A model generated the notes under the pieces. It was given only the letters and a program-made list of their open reading frames with translations. It had not been told where the DNA came from and did not search any database. Shown here one piece after another: positions 42,602-51,576 of a DNA stretch of 64,000 bases (the stretch's first letter is position 1; each line of letters starts with the position of its first letter). The position numbers and the translations under genes are program-made. The DNA lies in assembly GCA_019118935.1 (NCBI GenBank), contig DWXY01000124.1:1-64000 (forward strand). Direction: 5' to 3'. The DNA comes from Candidatus Oscillibacter pullicola. GTDB taxonomy: Bacteria; Bacillota; Clostridia; Oscillospirales; Oscillospiraceae.

Positions 42602-43295
42602 GGCGCCACTCCTCTCGCATTTGTAACAGCTCCGTCAGGATGTCCCGGGCGTGGTCCCCCCGTTCCCGGGCCTCTGGCGCCGCCGCCCGGTTGGACCCGG
42701 CCACCGCCGCCTGGAGCTGGATGATCTTCTCGATCAGATACCGGTCCCCCAGGGGGTCGTGGAGCAGGTCCGCCCCGCCCCACTGCTGGCCCGCCGTGAG
42801 ACGCATCTCCCCCGCCGCAGCCTCCATCACCGGATAGAGAAAGCCCCGGTCCCGGACCAGCGCCTCCCGCCGGATGGTATAGCCGTGGTCCGCCAGAAAG
42901 GCCCGCAGCACCTCCGCCCGGCTCTGGGGCTGGAGCAGCAGCGTGTGGCCGCCGTCGGCGGTCCAGGGGGCCCGCTGGAGAATCTGGGCGATGTTCTCGC
43001 CCCCCATGCCGGCGATGACGATGGTGTCGCACTCCTCCGGCCGGACGGCGGCCAGGCCGTTGCCCAGGCGGTAGGTGATCCGCTCCTCCACGCCGTAGCG
43101 CCGGCCGGTGTCCCGGGCCCGGTTCAGGGGGCCCAGCCGCAGATCGCTGGCAATGGCAGAGGCCACGCGGCCCTGCAGCGTCAGCCACACGGGCAGATAG
43201 GCGTGATCCGTGCCAACATCAGCGAGGTGCGCGCCGGGGCGGACCCAGGCGGCGATCTGCCCCAGCCGGGGCGTCAGTTCCAGATGTTTTCCCAT
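42579..43295 (-). CDS. trmK: tRNA (adenine22-N1)-methyltransferase TrmK
   Basis: TrmK methylates N1 of adenine 22 in tRNA using S-adenosylmethionine. The 238-residue protein has the SAM motif ADVGTDHAYLPVWL, the catalytic-region IVIAGMGGENI, and LLLQPQSRAEVLRAFL. The start MGKHLELTPRLGQIAAWV with AGGAGG upstream is typical. It overlaps the nif3-like gene downstream and follows the DUF1858 gene across a 13-bp perfect hairpin. Confidence 0.94.
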   Translation of the reverse strand: MGKHLELTPRLGQIAAWVRPGAHLADVGTDHAYLPVWLTLQGRVASAIASDLRLGPLNRARDTGRRYGVEERITYRLGNGLAAVRPEECDTIVIAGMGGENIAQILQRAPWTADGGHTLLLQPQSRAEVLRAFLADHGYTIRREALVRDRGFLYPVMEAAAGEMRLTAGQQWGGADLLHDPLGDRYLIEKIIQLQAAVAGSNRAAAPEARERGDHARDILTELLQMREEWRHANGPGN

Positions 43296-43325
43296 GGCGC
43301 CCTCCTGTTTTCGGACTTCGCCGGA

Positions 43326-43355
43326 GGACGCATACGGGGTCTCCCGTATGCGTCC
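43326..43355. other. Perfect 13-bp hairpin between the DUF1858 gene and trmK
   Basis: GGACGCATACGGG and CCCGTATGCGTCC pair around a GTCT loop. There is no T tract on either side, so it may be an RNA processing or stability element rather than a terminator. Confidence 0.5.
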
Positions 43356-43369
43356 CGCAGGTGCGGAGC

Positions 43370-43579
43370 TCACTCCGCCTTCTTGTTGGCCTCCTCGTTC
43401 ACCAGAGCCAGCAGCTTGTCGCAGTCCACGCCGTGGACCATGCAGGCCTCCTCCACGGTCTCGCCCCGGGAAGAGGGGCAGCCCAGGCAGTGCATACCGA
43501 TGGACAGGAAGATGGGGGCCGTCTGGGGCGCCACGTCCAGGATGTCACCGATGATGGTGTCCTTCTTGATCTCGATCAT
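43370..43579 (-). CDS. DUF1858 redox-disulfide domain protein
   Basis: A 69-residue protein consisting of one DUF1858 domain. IKKDTIIGDILDVAP comes first, then the hallmark cysteine pair in MHCLGCPSSRGETVEEACMVHG. Such domains occur in ScdA/hybrid-cluster-associated proteins and may handle disulfide or nitrosative redox chemistry. GGAGG precedes the ATG at 43579. It is the first gene after a near-consensus promoter. Confidence 0.92.
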   Translation of the reverse strand: MIEIKKDTIIGDILDVAPQTAPIFLSIGMHCLGCPSSRGETVEEACMVHGVDCDKLLALVNEEANKKAE

Positions 43580-43619
43580 CAGAGGTTCCTCCAATTCTAA
43601 TCTGAAATTCAGCAGGGGT

Positions 43620-43648
43620 ATTATACTCTAGTTTTCGATGATTTTCAA
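43620..43648 (-). promoter_or_regulatory. Promoter of the DUF1858-trmK-nif3-yebC operon
   Basis: On the minus strand TTGAAA (43643-43648), 17 bases, TATAAT (43620-43625). Confidence 0.85.
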
Positions 43649-43763
43649 GAGAAAATCTTTGAAAAGCCTGGAAATGTGGAGATTCGGCGTCCGCACCGGC
43701 GCATTTTTCCAGTGGCTGCCTCCCGTTTCCCCGGCGCGGGGCGCGGCGGCCGGCACCCACGGC

Positions 43764-43794
43764 AAAAGAAGAAGCGGCGCCCACCGGACGCCGC
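43764..43794 (-). terminator. Terminator of the sigH-zinc ribbon operon
   Basis: A 9-bp stem (43774-43782 with 43786-43794), followed on the minus strand by TTCTTCTTTT. Confidence 0.75.
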
Positions 43795-43823
43795 CTCTGC
43801 AAGAGACCAAAACGGATATTCGT

Positions 43824-44105
43824 TTATCTCTGCTGCTCCCGCATCTTGGCGAAGCACTCGCTGCAGTACACGGGACGGTCAGACTTCGGCTCGAAGGGCA
43901 CGCGGGCCTCGCCGCCGCAGGCGGCGCAGACAGCGGTGAAATACTCCCGGGGACCGCGGGCCGCGTTCTTGCGGGCGTCACGGCAGGCCTTGCACCGCTG
44001 GGGCTCGTTCTGGAAGCCGCGCTCGGCATAGAACTCCTGCTCGCCGGCGGTGAACACGAACTCCTGGCCGCACTCCTTGCAAACTAAGGTCTTGTCTTCG
44101 TACAT
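43824..44105 (-). CDS. Zinc-ribbon protein (zf-trcl type)
   Basis: A 93-residue protein with two zinc ribbons. DKTLVCKECGQEFVF...RCKACRD forms the first, and AVCAACGGEARVPF...VYCSECF the second. The arrangement matches the probable zinc-ribbon (zf-trcl) family, which is common in Clostridia and of unknown function. GAGAGGG lies before the ATG. It follows sigH by 38 bases and shares its terminator, so it is probably co-transcribed with the sigma factor. Confidence 0.88.
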   Translation of the reverse strand: MYEDKTLVCKECGQEFVFTAGEQEFYAERGFQNEPQRCKACRDARKNAARGPREYFTAVCAACGGEARVPFEPKSDRPVYCSECFAKMREQQR

Positions 44106-44143
44106 GATGTTACCCTCTCTTTGAAAAGAAAAATATATTGCGT

Positions 44144-44785
44144 TCAGCTTCCGCTGAGATCGCCGGAAAGAAGCTGCCGTGCCACCTTGCGCCGAATGCG
44201 CTGCACGGCGTTGTCCACGGACTTTGGGGGCTTGCCTACCGTCTCGGCAATTTCCCTGCATGAAAGACCGTCCAAATAGTACCCCAAAATCTTTGCTTCA
44301 AACTCGGACAACTGTTTCCGGACACCGGATAAGAGGGCAGCGGTATGTTCCCTGTCGATGAGATACGCTTCGGGATCGCGCTGAGTCAGATCGCTGGTAC
44401 CAGAGGTGTAGGAATTGGCGTCAAAGAAGGGTGTATCCAAGGGGACCGACTGATTGAGAGCCAGGTGCTTATCCCGCGCCGCGGCGCGGAGGACGGAATA
44501 CAGCCGGTTACGAATGCAGATTTCCGCGAAGGTCCGGAAGGATGCCTCCTTGGAGGCGTCATACTCCCGAACGGCTTTGAGGAGGCCCACCATGCCCTCC
44601 TGGGTCAGGTCCTCGCTGTCGCCGCCCACCAGAAAGAAGGGACGGGCGCAGGTCCGGACCAGCCGGTTGTACCGCGTCACAAGAGCTTCCTCCGCTTCGC
44701 GGCTGCCGCCGGCAACCAGTCGGCACAGCGTTTCATCGCTGCACTGGTCCAGGGGCTGAGGTGTCTTCTCGTTAGATTTGTACAT
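44144..44785 (-). CDS. sigH: RNA polymerase sigma-H factor (Spo0H family)
   Basis: A 213-residue sigma-70 family protein of the SigH type, which directs transition-state and early sporulation genes. Region 2 contains LVRTCARPFFLVGGDSEDLTQEGMVGLLKAVREYD and SFRTFAEICIRNRLYSVLRAA. Region 4 contains LSEFEAKILGYYLDGLSCREIAETVGKPPKSVDNAVQRI. It has its own vegetative-type promoter. Confidence 0.93.
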   Translation of the reverse strand: MYKSNEKTPQPLDQCSDETLCRLVAGGSREAEEALVTRYNRLVRTCARPFFLVGGDSEDLTQEGMVGLLKAVREYDASKEASFRTFAEICIRNRLYSVLRAAARDKHLALNQSVPLDTPFFDANSYTSGTSDLTQRDPEAYLIDREHTAALLSGVRKQLSEFEAKILGYYLDGLSCREIAETVGKPPKSVDNAVQRIRRKVARQLLSGDLSGS

Positions 44786-44790
44786 ATCGT

Positions 44791-44820
44791 ATTATACCTG
44801 TCTATCCAGTGAAATGTCAA
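44791..44820 (-). promoter_or_regulatory. Promoter of sigH
   Basis: On the minus strand TTGACA (44815-44820), 18 bases, TATAAT (44791-44796). Confidence 0.85.
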
Positions 44821-44829
44821 GCAATTTGT

Positions 44830-44855
44830 AAAAAAATCCGAGAATCAGATTTTTA
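44830..44855 (-). terminator. Weak terminator after glmM
   Basis: AAAAATC and GATTTTT can pair around a 9-base loop, followed by T-rich sequence on the minus strand. Confidence 0.45.
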
Positions 44856-46208
44856 TTTTTTTTGCGATTTGATGAAATCCGCCAGCCGGTCCGCCACCGC
44901 CTGGGCGATCTGCGTGGTTTTGGCCTCCACCATCACCCGGATCAGGGCCTCCGTGCCGGAGGGGCGCACCAGCACCCGGCCCGCGCCGGCGAGGGCCTCC
45001 TCCTCCCGCTTCACGGCCTCCGCCAGCGCGGGGGACGCCATGATGGCCTCCTTCACGCCGCCGCTGTGGGGCACCTCCACGTTCACCAGCACCTGAGGGT
45101 AGACGGCGCAGCAGCTGACAAGGGAACTCGCTTTCTCCCCGGACCGGGCCAGCACCTGCAGGAACTGGAGGGCCGTCACCTCGCCGTCGCCGGTGGTCTC
45201 CACGTCGGTGAAGATGGTGTGGCCGGACTGCTCCCCGCCGATGCGGTAGTCCCGCTCCAGCATCTTCTCCAGCACGTTCCGGTCGCCCACGTCCGTGCAG
45301 AGCAGGTCGATGCCGTTGTTCCGGCAGAACTCGTGGAGGCCCAGGTTGCTCATCACCGTGGCCACCAGGGCGTTGCCGTTGAGCTTTCCCCGGCGCTTCA
45401 TGTCCAGGGCGCACACCGCCAGGACCTTGTCGCCGTCGATGACGCCGCCGGTCTCGTCCACCAGCAGGCAGCGGTCCGCGTCCCCGTCAAAGGCCACGCC
45501 GATGTCATAGCCGCCCCGCACCACGGCGGCGGCCAGGTCTTCCAGGTGGGTGGAGCCGCAGTGGCTGTTGATGTTCACCCCGTCCGGGTCCCGGTGGATG
45601 AAGTCCGTCCGGGCCTTGAAGCGGCCGAACAGCTCCGGCGCGGTGGCGCTGGCGGCGCCGTTGGCGCAGTCCGCCAGGATCTTCAGCCCCGCCAGATCGG
45701 ACTCGATGGTGGAGGCCACGAAGTCGATATAGTCCCGCTTCAGCTGGCGCATGCCGTGGTGGCGGCGGCCGATCTCCCCCCGGGTGCGGAGCTTCATGGG
45801 CTCCTGGGAGAGGATCTTCTCCTCGATCCGGGCCTCCACGCTGTCGGAGAGCTTGTAGCCCTGGCCGCTGAAGACCTTGATGCCGTTGTGCTCATAGGGG
45901 TTGTGGCTGGCGGAGATCACGATGCCCGCGTCGGCCTTTTCCTGCACGGTGAGATACGCCACCGCCGGAGTGGGGATGGTGCCCACCGGCTTCACGTCGC
46001 TGCCCACGGAGCAGAGCCCCGCCATCAGCGCGGACTCCAGCATGTCGGAGGAGATGCGGGTGTCCTTGCCGATCACCACGGTGGGGCGGCTGCCCTTGTC
46101 CTCCATCAGAACGGTGCCCACGGCCTGTCCCACGCGGAAGGCCATGTCGGCAGTGAGGTTCTCCCCCACCACGCCGCGGATGCCGTCGGTTCCAAATAGT
46201 TTGCCCAT
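44853..46208 (-). CDS. glmM: Phosphoglucosamine mutase
   Basis: GlmM converts glucosamine-6-phosphate to glucosamine-1-phosphate for UDP-GlcNAc synthesis. The 451-residue protein starts MGKLFGTDGIRGVVGENLTADMA. The active-site serine motif is ISASHNPYEHNGIKVF, the metal-binding loop is AFDGDADRCLLVDE, the sugar-binding motif is GGEQSGHTIF, and the phosphate-binding motif is RPSGTEALIRVMVE. GAGG precedes the ATG. A large inverted-repeat element lies immediately upstream, so any promoter must be inside it or in the last 30 bases before the gene. Confidence 0.97.
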   Translation of the reverse strand: MGKLFGTDGIRGVVGENLTADMAFRVGQAVGTVLMEDKGSRPTVVIGKDTRISSDMLESALMAGLCSVGSDVKPVGTIPTPAVAYLTVQEKADAGIVISASHNPYEHNGIKVFSGQGYKLSDSVEARIEEKILSQEPMKLRTRGEIGRRHHGMRQLKRDYIDFVASTIESDLAGLKILADCANGAASATAPELFGRFKARTDFIHRDPDGVNINSHCGSTHLEDLAAAVVRGGYDIGVAFDGDADRCLLVDETGGVIDGDKVLAVCALDMKRRGKLNGNALVATVMSNLGLHEFCRNNGIDLLCTDVGDRNVLEKMLERDYRIGGEQSGHTIFTDVETTGDGEVTALQFLQVLARSGEKASSLVSCCAVYPQVLVNVEVPHSGGVKEAIMASPALAEAVKREEEALAGAGRVLVRPSGTEALIRVMVEAKTTQIAQAVADRLADFIKSQKK

Positions 46209-46241
46209 TGATATTACCTCGTTTGTTTTTTATGATGTGAC

Positions 46242-46977
46242 CGTCCCGATGGGACGGGGGATTCAGCCATGCTGATAGCTGGGTCATTCCACCCCCCATT
46301 CTCTTTTTGTTCTTGACAAAAAGAGAACGGGCCGTGGACGGTCCAAGAGAAAAAATCGCTTTTGGTCGCGCTCCGGCACCTTCGTGCCTCCGCGCTGTAC
46401 GGGGGTCGGCGTGAGATGGTGCCTGCGGGTTTGCGAGGGCTTCCCGACGGGCGCGGCGGAGTGCGGTGCAGACTTGAACACTGACTCCCGCGGCGCGGTT
46501 CCGACAAAAATCGGGGTGCAAGAACGCATTTGACCAGCTCCTCTTTCCGCGCGTTCCGCTTCGCTACGCGCTACCCTGGCGGGCGTGGGGCTTGTACCAA
46601 ACAAGACAGAAAGCCTTCCGCATCCCCGTAGGGGCCGATGCCCTCATCGGCCCGCTGCACCGGCTCCCGTCAACCGCCAAGCCAGCGGCAGCGAAAAGAG
46701 AAGCAATTCAATGCGACGACCTCCCCGACGCCCTCCGCACCATCCACCACGGGACGGCAGTTGCAACCTCGCAGAAGAGCATAGCGTGCCCGAAGGTCAG
46801 GCCAAATCGGCGCTTGCACCGATCCGCCGACCCCCGTCGCGCGCGGAGGGCCACTGCACCGGAGCGCGCCTAAGCGGCCTTTTCTTTTGGACCGTGCACG
46901 GCCCGTTTTCTTTTCCGCAAGACGGAAAAGAAAATGGGGGGTGCATCCCGCTGGACCAGCCCCTTGCGGGAGCAAAG
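46242..46977. mobile_element. 0.7-kb inverted-repeat element, copy A
   Basis: Terminal inverted repeats of about 117-121 bp (46290-46410 with 46826-46942) each contain a CACCCCCCATT end, an 11-bp TTCTCTTTTTG-type inner hairpin, GGGCCGTG(G/C)ACGGTCC, and GGGGGTCGGC. Outside them the left end has the CGTCCC/GGGACG type and the right end the GCTCCCGC type. A 57-bp core (46519-46575) is nearly identical to copies B and C. No transposase or credible gene is inside. The orientation is opposite to copy B. Confidence 0.75.
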
Positions 46978-47005
46978 ATTCCCGAGGCCGCCGTCCGGCG
47001 GCCTT

Positions 47006-47218
47006 TTACAACTCCCGCCGGTCCGACCGGCCGGCCAGATAATCCAGCGACACGCAGAAGTGGTCTGCCAGGGCAAGCAGACTGTCAAACCCTGGCTTTT
47101 GTTTGCCCGTTTCAAACCGCTGATACTGCCGGTCTGTCATTCCGGCGGCTGCGGCCACCTGCGCTTGGGTCTCGCCGTGCTCTTTGCGGAGTTCCCGCAT
47201 TCTCTCATAAAACTCCAT
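47006..47218 (-). CDS. XRE-family HTH transcriptional regulator
   Basis: A 70-residue single-domain regulator. MRELRKEHGETQAQVAAAAGMTDRQYQRFETGKQKPGFDSLLALADHF is a full HTH_3 domain. AAGGAG precedes the ATG at 47218. The gene is divergent from a 68-residue protein. The 87-base gap between them holds a promoter, a short ACCTAAAGGT dyad and a 34-bp perfect palindrome, so the regulator probably controls its neighbour and itself. This is inference from layout. Confidence 0.88.
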   Translation of the reverse strand: MEFYERMRELRKEHGETQAQVAAAAGMTDRQYQRFETGKQKPGFDSLLALADHFCVSLDYLAGRSDRREL

Positions 47219-47229
47219 ATATGATCTCC

Positions 47230-47258
47230 TTGACACAACCTAAAGGTCGTGATATATT
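47230..47258 (+). promoter_or_regulatory. Promoter of the 68-residue protein gene
   Basis: TTGACA (47230-47235), 17 bases, TATATT (47253-47258). The dyad ACCTAAAGGT (47238-47247) lies in the spacer, as expected for an operator. Confidence 0.75.
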
Positions 47259-47259
47259 A

Positions 47260-47293
47260 TTTCTACAAACAACTTTAAAGTTGTTTGTAGAAA
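47260..47293. promoter_or_regulatory. 34-bp perfect palindrome, candidate operator
   Basis: The 34 bases from 47260 to 47293 equal their own reverse complement (arms read TTTCTACAAACAACTTT). The palindrome starts right after the -10 hexamer and ends at the Shine-Dalgarno of the plus-strand gene. In RNA it would form a 15-bp or longer hairpin. Confidence 0.75.
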
Positions 47294-47305
47294 GGAGCAT
47301 TCGCA

Positions 47306-47512
47306 ATGTCCGACTTCATGCAATGGCTGTACGCCCACTACATCCGCCCCCAGCTGGACGCCGCCCCATTGGATGGCTACGAGATGCCCCTCTCCCTTCT
47401 GGAGGGCGAACTCACTGCCGAGATGGCGGCGGATTACGAAAAGGCCCGGGAGTTCACCGCCATCCACGCCTTTCTGCTGGGCCTGCGCACCGGCCGGGGC
47501 CTGCCCCTGTGA
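47306..47512 (+). CDS. Conserved hypothetical protein (68 aa)
   Basis: A 68-residue acidic, mostly helical protein: DFMQWLYAHYIRPQLDAAPLDGYEMPLSLLEGEL, then a helix and HAFLLGLRTG. I have an impression of similar proteins in Oscillospiraceae genomes but know no function. GAAAGGAG is upstream. It is divergent from an XRE regulator, which resembles a toxin-antitoxin or prophage-switch layout. It has no toxin motif that I recognise. Confidence 0.72.
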   Translation: MSDFMQWLYAHYIRPQLDAAPLDGYEMPLSLLEGELTAEMAADYEKAREFTAIHAFLLGLRTGRGLPL

Positions 47513-47516
47513 CGCC

Positions 47517-47996
47517 TCAGACGCCCGCCATCCTGGACAGCTCCGGCAGCCAGGCGCAGAAGGTCTCCAGATACACGCCCCGCAGGGGGTCCTCCCCTGC
47601 CTCCGCAGGCGCCGCCAGCGCGCGGGCGATCACTTCCTCCGCGTCCGGCCGGGTCACCAGCTCCGCCAGGGCGCCGTTGCCCGCCAGGGCCGCCCGCTTT
47701 CCGAACATCCCCTCCAGGTCGCTGGACGCGTACATGGAGGCGTTGAACGGATAGTCCAGCGCCGTCTCCAGCAGGGCCTCCGACGTCATCCGCTCCGCCA
47801 GCCCCGTCGGCAGGCGGCAGGCGTCACGGCGGGCGTTGGCGGACATCTCCACCCACTCCGGCGTGCCGGGCTGGACGGGAAACTGATAGGGCGCCGCCAC
47901 GGAACAGGCGGCCCGGCCTGTGACGGCCCAGACTCCGACGGCCAGCGCCGCCGACAGCGCCAGAAACACGACGCGCTCCGCAAGGGTCCGCTTCAT
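47517..47996 (-). CDS. Secreted protein of unknown function (159 aa)
   Basis: A 159-residue protein with an N-terminal signal peptide or anchor (ERVVFLALSAALAVGVWAVTG) and a helical mature part. LPTGLAERMTSEALLETALDYPFNASMYASSDLEGMF and ALAELVTRPDAEEVIARAL recall a family of clostridial exported proteins of unknown function. AGGAGG precedes the ATG. It ends four bases after the convergent 68-residue gene and lies downstream of ruvB. Confidence 0.7.
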   Translation of the reverse strand: MKRTLAERVVFLALSAALAVGVWAVTGRAACSVAAPYQFPVQPGTPEWVEMSANARRDACRLPTGLAERMTSEALLETALDYPFNASMYASSDLEGMFGKRAALAGNGALAELVTRPDAEEVIARALAAPAEAGEDPLRGVYLETFCAWLPELSRMAGV

Positions 47997-48009
47997 GAAA
48001 ACCGCCTCC

Positions 48010-49074
<1,065 letters not shown>

Positions 49075-49139
49075 GGGTTCACTTCCTCATGTGCTCTAAA
49101 TGTGCTCTGAAATTCCGGCCGCGGCGGAATGCTGGGCGG

Positions 49140-49367
49140 TCAGCCCGCCTGGAACAGGTGCACCGCCAGCCAGGCCAGGCCGAACACGGCGCACAGGCAC
49201 AGGGCGAACACCGCGCCGCTGCGGTTGCGCTGCCTCCGCTCTTTTTCCGGCAGGCCGTGGCGCTGCTGGCCCTTGTTGAGCAGGGCCGCGAAGCGGGTGC
49301 CGAATATCATAGCCAGAAAGGCCATGGCCAGCGCGGCCAGGAGCGAAATCACGGATAGGATCTTCAT
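49140..49367 (-). CDS. Small two-helix membrane protein between ruvA and ruvB
   Basis: A 75-residue protein with two hydrophobic segments (ILSVISLLAALAMAFLAMIFG and AVFALCLCAVFGLAWLAVHLF) separated by a charged loop (KGQQRHGLPEKERRQRNR). Its start is two bases from the ruvA stop, so it is coupled to ruvA. I do not recognise the family. Its presence between ruvA and ruvB is unusual and it may simply be carried along. Confidence 0.65.
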   Translation of the reverse strand: MKILSVISLLAALAMAFLAMIFGTRFAALLNKGQQRHGLPEKERRQRNRSGAVFALCLCAVFGLAWLAVHLFQAG

Positions 49368-49369
49368 GC

Positions 49370-49975
49370 TCACTTCACCATCTTTTTCAGGCTCTGGCGG
49401 ATGATCTCCTCCAGGGGCAGGTTCTCCACGTCCACGCCCTTCAGGGCCTGGGCCACCTCCGCACTGGTGTAGCCCAGCACCGCCAGGGCCTGGGCCGCCT
49501 CTGTGGCCTTATTTGTAAAGGCCGGAACGCTCACAGCGGCCCCGCCGGAGAAGTCCAGCCCCGTGGCGGCGCTCTCCCGGGCCATCTTGTCCTTCAGCTC
49601 CAGGATGATCCGCTGGGCGATCTTCTTGCCCACGCCCGGCGCCGCCGTCAGGCTCTTCTCGTCCCCGGTGACGATGGCCATGGCCAGGGACTCCGGCGTG
49701 GTGGCGGAGAGGATGGCCAGCGCCGCCTTGGGCCCCACGCCGCTGACGCTGATCAGCAGCTTGAAGCTGTTCAGCTCGTTGGCCGTGGCGAAGCCGTACA
49801 GGCCGAAGGCGTTCTCCCCCACGTCCAGATAGGTGTAGAGCTTCCCCCGCTGGCCCTTTTTCAGCTGGGCCAGGGTGGTGTTGGTGGTCTTGCAGGCGTA
49901 GCCCACGCCGCCGCAGTCGATGACCGCCAGGTAGGGCAGGATCTCTGCCACGGTGCCGTCTAAATAGTAGAACAT
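49370..49975 (-). CDS. ruvA: Holliday junction branch migration protein RuvA
   Basis: RuvA is the tetrameric junction-recognition subunit. At 201 residues it has the N-terminal OB fold (MFYYLDGTVAEILPYLAVIDCGGVGYAC), two helix-hairpin-helix motifs (LLISVSGVGPKAALAILS and LTAAPGVGKKIAQRIILELKDK), and the C-terminal RuvB-binding helices (ALAVLGYTSAEVAQAL). I prefer the ATG at 49975. A GTG 12 bases upstream would leave no room for a Shine-Dalgarno. Confidence 0.95.
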   Translation of the reverse strand: MFYYLDGTVAEILPYLAVIDCGGVGYACKTTNTTLAQLKKGQRGKLYTYLDVGENAFGLYGFATANELNSFKLLISVSGVGPKAALAILSATTPESLAMAIVTGDEKSLTAAPGVGKKIAQRIILELKDKMARESAATGLDFSGGAAVSVPAFTNKATEAAQALAVLGYTSAEVAQALKGVDVENLPLEEIIRQSLKKMVK

Positions 49976-50012
49976 GGATGATGACACTTCCTTGGGTGTT
50001 CGGAATTTTGCT

Positions 50013-50059
50013 GTCCGCCGAAGCCGGACGCATTGAAATCGTTCCGCCGGCGGCGGAAC
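50013..50059 (+). repeat. Double-hairpin repeat, copy 2
   Basis: A 47-base unit with two hairpins (GTCCG.../CGGAC and GTTCCGCC/GGCGGAAC), matching 38 of 47 positions with 23956-24002. It lies between ruvC and ruvA and is bordered by CGGAAT and ATTCCG arms. Confidence 0.65.
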
Positions 50060-50092
50060 AGGTCAATCCTCTCCAATCGCATTCCGAATGGC

Positions 50093-50605
50093 TCAGATCG
50101 TCTCCTTGACCCCGCTGTCCTGCTGGGGCAGGCGGGACGTGGCGCTCCGGGCGTGGCACAGGGCCAGGGCCAGGGCGTCCGCCGCGTCGTCGGGCCGGGG
50201 GACGGCTTTCAGGTGCAGCAGCCGGCGGGTCATGTCCATCACCTGGCGCTTTTCCGCCTTGCCGTAGCCCACCACCGCCATCTTCACCTGGGAGGGGGTG
50301 TACTCGTGGAGCGGGATCCCGCACTTTTCCGCCGTGTACAGCAGCACGCCCCGGGCGTGGGCCACGGCGATGCCGGTGGTCAGGTTCGTGTTGAAGAACA
50401 GCTCCTCGATGGAGATGACGTCCGGCTTCAGCTGGCCGATCAGGTCCTCCATGTCGGTGCCGATCTGGTACAGCCGCCGGGAGAGCGGCAGCCCCGCCGG
50501 GGTGGTGATGGCGCCGTAGGTCACCATATGCACTTGTGCCCGCTCCGCCGTGATGAGGCCGAAGCCGATGGTGGCGTAGCCGGGGTCGATGCCCAGGATC
50601 CGCAT
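50093..50605 (-). CDS. ruvC: Crossover junction endodeoxyribonuclease RuvC
   Basis: RuvC resolves Holliday junctions by paired nicks. The 170-residue protein has the four catalytic acids of the family: Asp7 in GIDPG, Glu in ISIEELFFNTN, and the pair in RPDDAADALALAL. GYGKAEKRQV also fits. GGAGGG precedes the ATG at 50605. It is the first gene of the ruv operon and is preceded by its own promoter. Element copy B lies just beyond that promoter. Confidence 0.95.
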   Translation of the reverse strand: MRILGIDPGYATIGFGLITAERAQVHMVTYGAITTPAGLPLSRRLYQIGTDMEDLIGQLKPDVISIEELFFNTNLTTGIAVAHARGVLLYTAEKCGIPLHEYTPSQVKMAVVGYGKAEKRQVMDMTRRLLHLKAVPRPDDAADALALALCHARSATSRLPQQDSGVKETI

Positions 50606-50636
50606 GGCGCTTTCCCTCCAGTTTACATACTGTAAT

Positions 50637-50665
50637 AGTATAGCAAATTTTCCAGGGAAGCGCAA
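50637..50665 (-). promoter_or_regulatory. Promoter of the ruv operon
   Basis: On the minus strand TTGCGC (50660-50665), 17 bases, TATACT (50637-50642). Confidence 0.75.
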
Positions 50666-50700
50666 CAGGGAAAACGCGGGGGGCGGTGGGGGCCCCACCG

Positions 50701-51442
50701 GGGGCTGCTCCCGCAGGGGGCCGTTTCCACGGGGGATGCGCCCCCCATTCTCTTTTTGGTCTTGCCCAAAAAGAGAACGCGCCGCGCCCGGTGTAAGAGA
50801 AAAAGGCGCTTTGACGCGCTCCGGTGCAGTGGCCCTCCGCGCGCGACGGGGGTCGGCGGATCGGTGCAAGCGCCGATTTGGGCTGGCCTTCGGGCACGCT
50901 ATCATCTTCTGCGATTCCTGTGACTGCCGTCCCGTGGCAGATGGTGCCGACCTCGTTGGGGTGGTCGTCGCATCGACTTCCTACTCTTTTCGCTGCCGCT
51001 GGCCGCTCCGCGCAGGAGCCGGTGCAACGGGCCGATGAGGGCATCAGCCCCTACAGGGAAGCGGAAGGCTTTCGGGCCTGTGTGGTGCACGCTGCCACGA
51101 TTGCCCGGGTAGCGCGTAGCGAAGCGGAACGCGTGGAAAGAGGAGCTGGTCAAATGCGTTCTTGCAACCCCGTTGACCTCCGCACCCGCGCCGCGGGAAT
51201 CAACTGTCAAGTCCGCACCGCACCACGCCGCGCCCGTCGGCAAGTCCTCGCAAACCCGCAGGCACCATCTCACACCGACCCCCGTACAGCGCGGAGAGCC
51301 ACTGCACCGGAGCGCGACTAAAGCGTTTTTTCTCTTTGGACCGTGCACGGCCCGTTTCTCTTTTGGCAAGACCAAAAGAGAAATGGGGGGTGCATCTGCC
51401 CAGCCATCAGCATGGCTGCCATTCCCGCGTCCAATGGGACGC
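50701..51442. mobile_element. 0.7-kb inverted-repeat element, copy B
   Basis: Terminal inverted repeats of 117 bp lie at 50741-50857 and 51275-51391, with the same motif order as copy A. The GCTCCCGC-type end is on the left and the GCGTCC/GGGACGC-type end on the right, so the whole element is inverted relative to A. The 57-bp core is at 51108-51164. The inner part also has a GGGCCGATGAGGGCATC hairpin. Short open frames inside are not conserved between copies. Confidence 0.75.
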
Positions 51443-51498
51443 ACTCCCCCATCCCCCTCCTGCGGGAGCAGGCTCCCCCCGGCCGCCGTCCGGCGGCC

Positions 51499-51526
51499 AA
51501 AAAAGCACCCGCCTTGCGGCGGGCGC
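51499..51526 (-). terminator. Terminator of the ECF sigma/anti-sigma operon
   Basis: A 9-bp stem (51505-51513 with 51518-51526), followed on the minus strand by six T. Confidence 0.75.
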
Positions 51527-51576
51527 TCCTTCGTTCGATCCGGCCAGGGGTTCCACTCCCCGCACCGGCTATTCTT

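Noticed and set aside
47006-47512. Divergent XRE/68-residue pair as a toxin-antitoxin system
   Set aside because: Toxin-antitoxin genes are normally co-directional, and the 68-residue protein has no toxin motif. I report it only as a regulator with a probable target.
46585-47754. 389-codon plus-strand open frame through element copy A
   Set aside because: It spans the inverted repeat, the antisense of the XRE gene and the 68-residue gene. Copies B and C do not conserve it.
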